From: an uncultured Acetatifactor sp.
Lineage (GTDB): Bacteria > Bacillota > Clostridia > Lachnospirales > Lachnospiraceae
Length of the DNA: 12,802 nt
Assembly: GCA_947626405.1 (NCBI GenBank)
Contig: CANQSE010000028.1
Coordinates: 1 to 12,802, forward strand
Direction of reading: 5' to 3'
Shown here: positions 1 to 6,215 of the stretch, in pieces
Layout: each line of letters starts with the position of its first letter
Numbering within the stretch: position 1 is the first letter of the stretch
Program-made: the position numbers and the translations under genes
Notes under the pieces: generated by a model
What the model was told of the DNA's origin: nothing
The model's input: only the letters and a program-made list of their open reading frames with translations
The model's database searches: none

Positions 1-16
1 TCCGCATATATACAAA

Positions 17-45
17 GAAATGGAGCCAAAAGAAGGCTCCATTTC
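17..45. other. Perfect 11-bp stem-loop beyond the amt terminator
   Basis: Positions 17-27 and 35-45 are exact reverse complements separated by a 7-base loop. In the leftward reading the stem is followed by TTTGTATATA, and in the rightward reading by GCATTTAC, so neither direction has a clean U-tract. It could be a second, weaker terminator behind amt or a terminator serving a gene to the left of the window. The stem is certain; the role is a guess. Confidence 0.5.
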
Positions 46-106
46 GCATTTACAAGTGGCAAACTCGGGTTATAACAATCAAAACGGCAAATGTCATCTT
101 TTTTAT

Positions 107-150
107 AAAAAACAGGAGCCGCCTCCAGTTTTGAACGGAATGGCAGCTCC
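107..150 (-). terminator. Intrinsic terminator of the amt gene
   Basis: Read leftward, GGAGCTGCC (142-150) pairs with GGCGGCTCC (115-123) over 9 base pairs including one G-U. The loop is 18 bases and the stem is followed by T-G-T6 (107-114). It starts 26 bases after the amt stop codon, which is the usual place and form for a Rho-independent terminator. Confidence 0.8.
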
Positions 151-175
151 CGAAAAAGATTTCCGTTATTGTATA

Positions 176-1945
176 TTACTCCACATCCTGCAGGGCGTCG
201 TAATCCTCCTCACCCGTGCGGACCTTAACAACCTTGTCAACGCTGTATACGAAGATCTTGCCGTCTCCGATATGACCTGTGTAAAGCGCTCTCTTGGCGG
301 CTTCAATCACATTTTCAACCGGAATCTTGCTGACGACTACTTCTACCTTCACCTTAGGAAGCAGCGTGGCATCCATCTCGACTCCGCGGTACATCTCTCC
401 GGCGCCTTTCTGGACTCCGCATCCCATAACCTGGGTGACGGTCATGCCGGTTACTCCAAGGTCGTTCATCGCTTTCTTGAGCTGATCGTACCTTGACAGT
501 CTTGAAATTACAACCACCTTGTAGATGCCGGAGGCTGACGCCACAGGAGCGGGAGCCACGCTTACGGCTGCGTTTTTCTTTACGTCCGACGCCTTGTCGT
601 AATCGTCCGTTCCCAGGTCGGTATTTTCGTTTACATCCATCGTCATGGTATTTGATATATCCATGATTGCAAATCCCGAATATGCGGAAGCAAGACCGTG
701 CTCAGTGGAGTCAAGACCAATAATTTCCTCGTCCTCCGTAACTCTGAGGCCGACTACAGCTTTGATAAGCAAAAATGCAAGCGTGATCGTCACGGCGGTC
801 CATGCGGCAACCGTCACAAATCCAAGAAGCTGCAGTCCCAGGAGCTTGAAGCCTCCTCCATAAAACAGTCCGACCATCTCATTTCCGGCAGAATCCGCTA
901 TTGAATAGCCCGGAGCCGTATTTGTGGCGAAAAGTCCCACTGCAATCGTGCCCCATACGCCGTTTAAGCAGTGTACCGCAACGGCGCCGACGGGATCGTC
1001 GATACGCAGTTTATAATCGAGGAACCACACGCCGAATACAACCAGAAGACCCGCAACCGCACCTATAACAATGGCGCCGAAAGCATCTGTCACGTCACAG
1101 GGAGCCGTGATTGCCACAAGCCCTGCCAGTGACGCGTTAAGGCACATTGACACATCAGGCTTTCCGTACTTGACCCACGTAAAGATCATACATACAACCG
1201 TTGCAATCGCCGGAGCAATCGTAGTTGTTACAAACACGCTTCCAAGCTGCTCCACGGTGGTGCAGGCCGCGCCGTTAAAGCCGTACCAGCCAAGCCACAG
1301 TATAAACACGCCAAGGCATCCGATTGGAAGGTTATGTCCGGGGAAAGCGTTTACCTTAGTAATCTTTCCTTCCTTGTTTTTCACAAATTTTCCGATACGG
1401 GGCCCGAGCAGCTTAGCGCCGATCAACGCTGAAATTCCTCCCACCATATGAATTGCGCAGGAGCCCGCGAAATCATGGAACCCAAGCTGTGACAGCCATC
1501 CTCCGCCCCAGATCCAGTGAGCCTCAATGGGATAAATAAGCGCTGAGATTATCCCTGAATAAATACAGTAAGATAAAAATTTCGTTCTCTCGGCCATAGC
1601 TCCCGAAACAATGGTCGCCGTGGTTGCACAGAACACAAGGTTAAACACAAAATTGGACCAGTCAAAGCTTTCGTAAGCCGTAAAAATGTCAAATCCCGGC
1701 TTCCCGATAAAGCCCGCCAAATCCTCGCCCAGCAACAGTCCGAATCCGATCAGGATAAAGACCGCCGTGCCGATGCAGAAATCCATCAGGTTTTTCATAA
1801 GGATATTTCCTGCGTTTTTTGCTCTGGTAAATCCTGTCTCCACCATTGCGAATCCCGCCTGCATCCAGAAAACCAGAGCGGCGCCGATCAGGAACCATAC
1901 TCCAAAGACCTGACCATTTACAGCTGAGAAGATTTCCTCTGTCAT
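176..1945 (-). CDS. amt: Ammonium transporter with fused C-terminal P-II (GlnB/GlnK-like) domain
   Basis: This is an inner-membrane ammonium channel of the Amt/MEP/Rh family, 589 residues. The channel spans about residues 8-400. The twin pore histidines are H166 and H325, D158 sits in the conserved HDFAG motif, and F105 and F223 match the phenylalanine gate. A polar, Ala/Pro-rich linker (about 425-472) leads to a full P-II domain at 473-588, with the T-loop at about 508-532, the B-loop TGHIGDGKIFV and a C-loop VRTGEED. P-II proteins sense ATP/ADP and 2-oxoglutarate and plug Amt channels, so the fusion implies a built-in gate (inference). Methionine 524 occupies the place of E. coli GlnB Tyr51, so uridylylation there is impossible. 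The ATG at 1943-1945 has AGGAGG 9 bases upstream and the stop is TAA. It appears monocistronic. No separate glnK is visible in the window. Confidence 0.96.
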   Translation of the reverse strand: MTEEIFSAVNGQVFGVWFLIGAALVFWMQAGFAMVETGFTRAKNAGNILMKNLMDFCIGTAVFILIGFGLLLGEDLAGFIGKPGFDIFTAYESFDWSNFVFNLVFCATTATIVSGAMAERTKFLSYCIYSGIISALIYPIEAHWIWGGGWLSQLGFHDFAGSCAIHMVGGISALIGAKLLGPRIGKFVKNKEGKITKVNAFPGHNLPIGCLGVFILWLGWYGFNGAACTTVEQLGSVFVTTTIAPAIATVVCMIFTWVKYGKPDVSMCLNASLAGLVAITAPCDVTDAFGAIVIGAVAGLLVVFGVWFLDYKLRIDDPVGAVAVHCLNGVWGTIAVGLFATNTAPGYSIADSAGNEMVGLFYGGGFKLLGLQLLGFVTVAAWTAVTITLAFLLIKAVVGLRVTEDEEIIGLDSTEHGLASAYSGFAIMDISNTMTMDVNENTDLGTDDYDKASDVKKNAAVSVAPAPVASASGIYKVVVISRLSRYDQLKKAMNDLGVTGMTVTQVMGCGVQKGAGEMYRGVEMDATLLPKVKVEVVVSKIPVENVIEAAKRALYTGHIGDGKIFVYSVDKVVKVRTGEEDYDALQDVE

Positions 1946-2011
1946 AACTTTTTTCCTCCTCTTTTTTCAATAAAAAAAGCGCTGGGGTAATCACCTCAGC
2001 GCCTTTGCTTA
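1946..2011 (-). promoter_or_regulatory. amt 5' leader with attenuator-like terminator hairpin
   Basis: Read leftward, the leader from the predicted transcription start contains a stem of GCGCTGAGG (1994-2002) with CCCCAGCGC (1979-1987). There is one A-C mismatch and the loop is the hexamer TGATTA. Seven Ts follow immediately (1972-1978), then AGGAGG (1955-1960) and the ATG. This is the form of an intrinsic terminator placed between promoter and ribosome site, so expression probably depends on its read-through. The leader before the hairpin is only about ten bases, leaving little room for a competing RNA fold. A protein that binds the hairpin is therefore the simpler model (inference). The loop does not match the A1/G4 hexaloops of ANTAR target RNAs. 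Confidence 0.72.
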
Positions 2012-2017
2012 TGTGTG

Positions 2018-2047
2018 AGTATAGCATTTTCGGCTTCAAAATGTCAA
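2018..2047 (-). promoter_or_regulatory. Sigma-A-type promoter of amt
   Basis: Read leftward there is a perfect TTGACA (2042-2047), an 18-base spacer and TATACT (2018-2023). Transcription would begin near 2011. Eleven of twelve box positions match consensus, so the promoter should be intrinsically strong. This fits control being exerted later, at the leader hairpin. Confidence 0.85.
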
Positions 2048-2114
2048 TGATGAAAATTGACTATATTTAAGAAAAAAAACGGAGAATTTTCGTAATTATT
2101 CACAAATATTTCGC

Positions 2115-2888
2115 TCATTCATTAAAAACGGCTTCCAATCTGACATATTCCTTGCCCTGACAGAGCACCCTCTCCCTCTCCAGAAAGCCGAGCCTGCCGC
2201 ACAGACGCAGGGACGCCCCGTTTCGCGGATCAACCATCGCCCTTACGCGCGAAAAACCCAGTCTGCGCTGCCCGTATTCCATGACCGCACGGCAGACCTC
2301 CTCTCCGTAACCCTTCCTTTGCCATGGCACTCCTATGATAAAACCAAGCTCCGGATCCTCATACCCCTCGCGCAGGGCAAACCCCGCCCGTCCGATAACC
2401 TCACCTTTTTCACGTTCGACGACAGTCCATATGCCAAATTCGTAATAAGAATAAACCTTTTCTATATATTCTCTTACATACTGCTTCTCCTGTTCCTTCT
2501 CCGGATACAGATCCTCCATGTATCTCGTAATTTCGGGATGGCTGTATATCTCGTAAAAGACGTCCACATCCTCAGGAACCGTCTCTCTGATCAGGCATCT
2601 TGCCGTCTCCGTTATTTTCCACGGCAGACCTTTAAGCCTTTGATACACCCTGACCGCATACTCCCGATCAATCTCCCCGGGGTCTTCCACGGCATACATA
2701 AACTCCGAAAAGTCCTCCTGCATGTTTCCCTCATGGAGATAGATAAGCACCGCATGTCCCTCTTTTTTAAGCTTTTGAGCCGTCTTAAAATCGTCCGTCA
2801 CGTAAAGCGCGGGTTCTTCCTCCCGACACGTGCCGTATGAGCCCGGGTCCGCCTCGCCCGGCAGACTTATCCTGTCAAGATAACTCAC
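2115..2888 (-). CDS. GNAT-family N-acetyltransferase with extra N-terminal domain
   Basis: This is a 257-residue cytosolic acetyl-CoA-dependent acetyltransferase of the GNAT superfamily, closest in look to RimJ/RimL-type enzymes. The GNAT fold covers about residues 97-255. The acetyl-CoA pyrophosphate loop is QRKGYG at 190-195, preceded by the beta-4 strand LGFIIG, and the DPRNGASLRLCGRLGF segment (220-235) is the usual helix-strand end of the fold. Residues 1-95 form a separate alpha/beta stretch that I do not recognise; a plain GNAT would be about 160-180 residues. Substrate unknown. The start is GTG at 2886-2888, supported by AAAGGAGGG with about 7 bases of spacing. The gene stands alone, divergent from the prolyl isomerase. 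It has no convincing terminator before the amt promoter, so some read-through into amt is possible. Confidence 0.88.
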   Translation of the reverse strand: MSYLDRISLPGEADPGSYGTCREEEPALYVTDDFKTAQKLKKEGHAVLIYLHEGNMQEDFSEFMYAVEDPGEIDREYAVRVYQRLKGLPWKITETARCLIRETVPEDVDVFYEIYSHPEITRYMEDLYPEKEQEKQYVREYIEKVYSYYEFGIWTVVEREKGEVIGRAGFALREGYEDPELGFIIGVPWQRKGYGEEVCRAVMEYGQRRLGFSRVRAMVDPRNGASLRLCGRLGFLERERVLCQGKEYVRLEAVFNE

Positions 2889-2934
2889 ACCGTTCCCTCC
2901 TTTATTCAGAGCGCTTCCTTTTATTTATTTCCTC

Positions 2935-2963
2935 TTTACGGCAATTCCTTTTTCGGTTACAAT
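2935..2963 (+). promoter_or_regulatory. Promoter of the cyclophilin gene
   Basis: TTTACG (2935-2940), a 17-base spacer and TACAAT (2958-2963) match sigma-A boxes at 4/6 and 5/6. Transcription would begin near 2970, leaving a leader of about 75 bases. The upstream in-frame ATG at 2962 lies inside the -10 box, which supports the start codon at 3046. Confidence 0.6.
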
Positions 2964-3045
2964 GATTATACATCAAATATTCCCGCAAGTCACGGAAAGC
3001 GAAAAATCCGCGCCCTGCGGACACCAGAAAGGAAACAAGGCTGTC

Positions 3046-3570
3046 ATGGAACAGAAAAATCCCATTGTAACCATCACCATGAAGGACGGAGGCGTTATCC
3101 GTCTTGAGCTGTACCCCGATACGGCTCCCGAATCAGTAAACAATTTTTTAAGCCTCATAAAAAACAGGTTTTACGACGGGCTGATCTTTCACCGCGTTAT
3201 CAGGGGCTTTATGATACAGGGAGGCTGTCCCGACGGCACCGGAATGGGCGGCCCTGGCTACAGCATCAGAGGAGAATTTTCCCAAAACGGCATTGAAAAT
3301 CCCCTTAAGCACACGGAGGGCGTGCTGTCCATGGCCCGTTCCATGCACCCCGACTCCGCAGGCTCCCAGTTTTTCATCATGCACAAAAACGCCCCGCATC
3401 TCGACGGCGCTTACGCGGCCTTCGGAAAAGTTATTGAAGGGATGGACGTAGTGAACCGTATTGCCGAGACTGCCACCGATTATAATGACAGACCCCTGGA
3501 ACCGCAGGTGATGCAGACCGTTACGGCAGATACCTTCGGTGTGGATTATCCGGAACCTGAAAAGCTTTGA
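3046..3570 (+). CDS. Peptidyl-prolyl cis-trans isomerase, cyclophilin type
   Basis: This cytosolic protein-folding enzyme interconverts cis and trans X-proline bonds. It has 174 residues, a typical length for a bacterial single-domain cyclophilin, and no signal peptide or lipobox. FHRVIRGFMIQGG (48-60) carries the catalytic arginine R50, equivalent to human CypA R55. SQFFIMH (107-113) supplies the conserved Gln/Phe of the active site, and HLDGAYAAFG (118-127) has His where CypA has Trp121, a substitution often seen in bacteria. ATG 3046 is chosen because it begins the family's natural N terminus and follows AAAGGAAACAAGG. An in-frame ATG at 2962 would add 28 residues unlike the family and overlaps the -10 box. 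Stop is TGA. The next gene rightward has its own promoter, so this one is probably monocistronic. Confidence 0.95.
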   Translation: MEQKNPIVTITMKDGGVIRLELYPDTAPESVNNFLSLIKNRFYDGLIFHRVIRGFMIQGGCPDGTGMGGPGYSIRGEFSQNGIENPLKHTEGVLSMARSMHPDSAGSQFFIMHKNAPHLDGAYAAFGKVIEGMDVVNRIAETATDYNDRPLEPQVMQTVTADTFGVDYPEPEKL

Positions 3571-3754
3571 CAAACCGGTATTTTACTGTAACTGCGGCGA
3601 TGGCGTTCATATTTTGTTTACAATTCATTCAATAATTTTTATTTTTTTCCTCATTATTTAGACATTTCTATTGATTATACTATGAACGTAACAAACGAAA
3701 AGCTCTGCCGTCAACGCAGGTTTACTGTTTACTAAATAACTTTTTTCATAATAA

Positions 3755-3782
3755 ATGCCAAGGGACTCCGGTTCCTTGGCAT
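3755..3782 (+). other. 12-bp stem-loop with CTCCGG tetraloop closure
   Basis: Positions 3755-3766 pair fully with 3771-3782, including one G-T pair, leaving a TCCG loop closed by C-G. It resembles a terminator stem, but the rightward flank is CCTCCCTTTTAAGG and the leftward flank TTATTATG, so neither side has a proper U-tract. It may end the cyclophilin transcript 185 bases after its stop codon, or be an RNA-stabilising or structured-RNA stem. Confidence 0.5.
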
Positions 3783-3890
3783 CCTCCCTTTTAAGGGGCG
3801 TCTTACCCGGTTTTTATCCGGTATTATTTCTATAATTATTTAACAGTTCCCGTTATATAGCGCGGTTTTTTACAAACACCATAAATAGTA

Positions 3891-4049
3891 ACAGTTCAGT
3901 TTGCGACTATTCGCAAAGCCGCGCTGACGCGCTCTCCGGCGCTTCGCGCCTGTCTTTGCTCATAAATGGGCGCTCCCTCAGTCTGCAGTCTTATGGGAAA
4001 ATTCGTGCGAGCACGATTTTCCCATAAGACTGCAGACTGGCTGAACTGT
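3891..4049. repeat. Multi-hairpin palindromic element with terminal inverted repeats
   Basis: The element is bounded by ACAGTTCAG (3891-3899) and its exact reverse complement CTGAACTGT (4041-4049). Inside, in order, are four hairpins: TTTGCGA-CTAT-TCGCAAA (3900-3917), GCGC-TGAC-GCGC (3921-3932), GGCGC-TTC-GCGCC (3938-3950) and a long 30-bp palindrome (3979-4039). Only 3951-3978 is unpaired in this scheme. The first hairpin abuts the left terminal repeat and the palindrome ends one base before the right one, so the parts form a single unit. It is more GC-rich than the flanks. The form suits a non-autonomous mobile repeat (MITE/REP-like) or a structured RNA. No clear target-site duplication is visible. 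Short reading frames run through it on the minus strand, which could cause false gene calls. Confidence 0.7.
3979..4039. repeat. 30-bp near-perfect palindrome
   Basis: The left arm 3979-4008 and right arm 4011-4039 are reverse complements except for one extra T in the left arm (at 4002 or 4003). They are separated by only two bases. As RNA this would be a rigid stem of about 28 base pairs with a CGAG loop. As DNA it could extrude as a cruciform. No T-run follows on either side, so it is not an ordinary terminator. Confidence 0.85.
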
Positions 4050-4070
4050 AGCTTATTTTCCAGAATATGC

Positions 4071-4099
4071 TTGCACAGGGCAATTCTTTGGGTTATAAT
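4071..4099 (+). promoter_or_regulatory. Promoter of the aldolase gene
   Basis: TTGCAC (4071-4076), a 17-base spacer and a perfect TATAAT (4094-4099) give a strong sigma-A match. Transcription would begin near 4106 with a leader of about 60 bases. That leader contains a 6-bp stem, CTGAC/GTCAG (4124-4138), before the AGGAAAGGTGG ribosome site (4148-4158). The palindromic element ends 21 bases upstream of the -35 box. Confidence 0.82.
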
Positions 4100-4166
4100 G
4101 AAAGCCATAAGAAAATCTTCGATCTGACAGTAGGTCAGAATCATATCAGGAAAGGTGGTAACGACA

Positions 4167-5135
4167 ATGCCGTTAGTTACAACAAAAGAAATGTTTAAGA
4201 AGGCATACAATGGCGGTTACGCTGTCGGTGCTTTCAATGTCAACAACATGGAGATCGTTCAGGGCATCACGGAAGCCGCAGGCGAGCTGAACAGCCCTGT
4301 GATCCTTCAGGTATCAAAGGGAGCGAGAGCTTACGCCAATCACACTTATCTTGTCAAGCTGGTCGAGGCTGCGGTCCAGGAGAATCCTCAGATTCCCATC
4401 GCCCTGCACCTGGATCACGGAGATACCTTTGAGCTTTGTAAATCCTGTATCGACGGCGGCTTTACATCCGTTATGATCGATGCGTCCTCCAAGTCCTTTG
4501 AGGAAAACATAGCGCTTACAAAACAGGTTGTGGAATACGCTCACGACAAGGGCGTGGTGGTTGAAGCCGAGCTCGGTACTCTTGCCGGAGTTGAGGATGA
4601 AGTTTCGGTTGAATCAGGTCATGAGTCATATACACGCCCCGAGGAGGTTGAGGAGTTTGTTACCAGGACCGGATGCGACTCCCTGGCAATCGCCATCGGA
4701 ACTTCCCACGGCGCATATAAATTTACCGCCGCTCAGTGTACAAGAAACGCCGACGGCATCCTTGTTCCCCCTCCGCTCCGCTTCGACGTGCTGGAGGAGT
4801 GCATCAAGCGCCTTCCCGGATTCCCCATCGTACTTCACGGATCATCTTCCGTTCCTCAGGAGTTCGTCAAGATGATCAACCAGTATGGCGGCAACATGCC
4901 GGATGCCGTAGGTATTCCTGAGGAGCAGCTCCGCAAGGCGGCAGAGCTCGCTGTATGTAAGATCAATATCGACTCCGATATCCGTCTCGCCATGACGGCT
5001 ACCATCCGCAAATACTTTGCGGAGCATCCGGATCACTTTGATCCCCGTCAGTATTTAAAGCCCGCCCGTCAGGCCGTAAAGGATATGGTTGCTCACAAGA
5101 TCTTAAACGTACTTGGTTCCAACGGAAAAGCCTGA
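4167..5135 (+). CDS. fba: Class II fructose-1,6-bisphosphate aldolase
   Basis: This zinc-dependent cytosolic aldolase of glycolysis and gluconeogenesis splits fructose-1,6-bisphosphate into dihydroxyacetone phosphate and glyceraldehyde-3-phosphate. It has 322 residues, in the range of the clostridial class II enzymes. LHLDHGD (80-86) contains the catalytic aspartate D83 and metal ligand H84. E133/E135 lie in the EAELG strand, H181 in AIGTSHGAYKF and H224 in IVLHGSSSVP are the further metal-site histidines, and KINIDSDIR (265-273) is the phosphate/substrate loop. ATG 4167 begins the family-typical N terminus and lies 8 bases after GGTGG. A GTG at 4155 is in frame but falls inside that ribosome site. 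Own promoter and terminator make it a single-gene unit. A tagatose-bisphosphate substrate cannot be excluded from sequence alone, but the fructose enzyme is far likelier. Confidence 0.96.
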   Translation: MPLVTTKEMFKKAYNGGYAVGAFNVNNMEIVQGITEAAGELNSPVILQVSKGARAYANHTYLVKLVEAAVQENPQIPIALHLDHGDTFELCKSCIDGGFTSVMIDASSKSFEENIALTKQVVEYAHDKGVVVEAELGTLAGVEDEVSVESGHESYTRPEEVEEFVTRTGCDSLAIAIGTSHGAYKFTAAQCTRNADGILVPPPLRFDVLEECIKRLPGFPIVLHGSSSVPQEFVKMINQYGGNMPDAVGIPEEQLRKAAELAVCKINIDSDIRLAMTATIRKYFAEHPDHFDPRQYLKPARQAVKDMVAHKILNVLGSNGKA

Positions 5136-5151
5136 AAAATCAAAACTGCAA

Positions 5152-5186
5152 AACGCCCCTCCGGCACATCCGGCGGGGCGTTTTTT
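5152..5186 (+). terminator. Intrinsic terminator of the aldolase gene
   Basis: ACGCCCC-T-CCGG (5153-5164) pairs with CCGG-C-GGGGCGT (5170-5181) with a single internal mismatch and a CACAT loop. It is followed by TTTTTT ending at 5186 and begins 17 bases after the stop codon. On the opposite strand the stem is followed by TTTTGCAGTTTTG, so it may stop convergent transcription weakly too. Confidence 0.92.
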
Positions 5187-5217
5187 ATGGCTCTTGTAAT
5201 TAACTGTTTTTTGCTCA

Positions 5218-5601
5218 TTACGCTGTCTGCATAACCTCTGCTTTAACTTCCTCAATCTCATCCTCAGATAATTCCGGGAAAAATGTCTGTATTTCATCTA
5301 TAGAAATTTTCCCTTTTTGTAACATAAGAATTGCCTTTTCTTTTACCTTAGCCTGCGCCGCTTCATAGCGTTCGCTTTTTATGAACGACTTCATTATCTG
5401 TTCTTCATCAAACAAACTCATCATAATGTCCACAACCTCCTGTTCTTTATTCTCCAGATATTCCTTTAACACATTCCGGTATTTGCAGATACGGATTGTT
5501 TCCAATACGGCTTTTTGCGTCATACCATGTTGTTTTGTCTGTTCATTAAAAACTTCGCAGAAAAATTTCACATTTAATTTTGGCTCTATTTGCCGTTTTT
5601 A
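5218..5601 (-). pseudogene. C-terminal remnant of an Rpn/PD-(D/E)XK-type nuclease (transposase-like)
   Basis: The open frame runs from a TAA at 5599-5601 to a TAA at 5218-5220. The longest start is a GTG at 5571 (117 residues) with no ribosome site before it. The residues resemble the helical tail of Rpn family recombination-promoting nucleases (PDDEXK_2 'transposase' family): RICKYRNVLKEYLENKEQEV, then LFDEEQIMKSFI, a lysine/glutamate helix, and a closing ILMLQKGKISIDEIQTFF region typical of their C-terminal helix pair. The PD-(D/E)XK catalytic domain, normally about 200 residues before this, is missing. The frame stays similar back through RQIEPKLN to the stop, overlapping the 3' end of the next gene by about 15 bases, which points to a rearrangement junction near 5590-5600. 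Family assignment is from memory of the tail pattern and moderate. Confidence 0.6.
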
Positions 5602-6014
5602 TAAAGGGCTCTGGCTTCCTGCAGGGGAGTCGAAATAATTATTACCAGGATGTACAATATCAATATACTTGAATATATCTCGTTTATATCATAGCATGTG
5701 ATGAAAACGGCAGAAAGAAAACATAGAATGCTTATTCCAAGCTGAACGTTTTTTATCATTCCCTTTTTACCTTTTATCAACACAATGATAAATAATCCCA
5801 TATCCAGCAACGCAAATAAAATGAAATCTACAACAAATAAAACCATGCTTAAATCCTGTTTGAAGAAAATTGCCAGAACAATATTGTACAGGCCAAGAAT
5901 CACCCAGCATGCTTTAATTAATTTAGAGTCCCATATTACATGCGGCACTTTGGATTTAAAAAGGCTAAAGACAATCAAAAAGATACCTGAAATCAATATC
6001 ATATTTCTGTTCAT
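5586..6014 (-). CDS. Small integral membrane protein, unrecognised
   Basis: It has 142 residues with five likely transmembrane helices at about 4-19, 32-51, 56-80, 89-110 and 113-129. There is a lysine-rich KGKKGMIK loop between helices 3 and 4 and a charged tail ending in ALYKNGK. I do not recognise the family and no catalytic motif is visible. It is a real gene by signals: ATG at 6012-6014, GGAGGGG 9 bases upstream, and a TATAAT box about 75 bases upstream. Base composition is distinctly more AT-rich than the operon to the right, in keeping with an acquired patch. It follows the large HTH regulator in the same direction with a 200-base gap, so co-transcription is possible but not shown. The 3' end meets the nuclease remnant, so the C terminus may have been altered by that junction. 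Confidence 0.75.
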   Translation of the reverse strand: MNRNMILISGIFLIVFSLFKSKVPHVIWDSKLIKACWVILGLYNIVLAIFFKQDLSMVLFVVDFILFALLDMGLFIIVLIKGKKGMIKNVQLGISILCFLSAVFITCYDINEIYSSILILYILVIIISTPLQEARALYKNGK

Positions 6015-6088
6015 AATTTACAACCCCTCCTGTTTTATGTTTTTTATTTTTACAGCGTGTTACAAGATATTTGTTTACTTTGCCTTTC

Positions 6089-6131
6089 ATTATACGTGAC
6101 AGATAAATATTTTCCATAACAAAAGTGTCAC
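6089..6131 (-). promoter_or_regulatory. -10 box and dyad upstream of the membrane protein gene
   Basis: Read leftward, a perfect TATAAT occupies 6089-6094, but no good -35 box lies 16-18 bases away. Instead, GTGACA (6126-6131 as read leftward) and TGTCAC (6096-6101) form a 6-bp dyad with 24 bases between. The dyad brackets the -35 region and abuts the -10 with one base between. That layout suits a promoter that needs an activator or is covered by a regulator. The regulator encoded next door is a natural but unproven candidate. Confidence 0.4.
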
Positions 6132-6215
6132 AAAAAACAAAATTTTTCCTTCAACTATTCCTCTACCGCCACAGACAACTATATGCTCTGAGCTTGAAAC
6201 TGACTTACAGGAAAT

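Larger units (their letters stand above)
3571..4166. other. Gene-free stretch between cyclophilin and aldolase genes
   Basis: No supportable coding sequence lies here. The first 180 bases (3571-3750) are AT-rich and show nothing beyond scattered promoter-like hexamers with wrong spacing. A 12-bp stem-loop sits at 3755-3782, followed by short CCCTT/AAGGG and CCGG/CCGG self-complementary patches to about 3822. A 9-base word, TAACAGTTC, occurs at 3841-3849 and again at 3889-3897 on the edge of a multi-hairpin element (3891-4049). The aldolase promoter and leader fill the rest. Confidence 0.8.

Noticed and set aside
2051..2100. Terminator after the acetyltransferase gene
   Set aside because: There is a run of eight Ts in the leftward reading, but the only preceding stem is 3-4 base pairs, too weak to call.
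2962..3045. 28-residue N-terminal extension of the cyclophilin
   Set aside because: Its ATG lies within the predicted -10 box, and the added residues are unlike the family. The ATG at 3046 has a ribosome site and gives the normal N terminus.
3659..3681. Promoter TAGACA ... TATACT in the gene-free stretch
   Set aside because: The spacer is only 11 bases, and no gene or clear RNA follows.
3896..4210. 104-codon minus-strand open frame across the palindromic element and aldolase start
   Set aside because: It runs through both arms of the palindrome, the aldolase promoter and the first aldolase codons in antisense; no ribosome site or family resemblance. The frame is open because of the repeat's composition.
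5965..6117. 50-codon minus-strand small frame overlapping the membrane protein start
   Set aside because: No ribosome site before its ATG, its codons include the -10 box and the ribosome site of the membrane gene, and the peptide is not recognisable.
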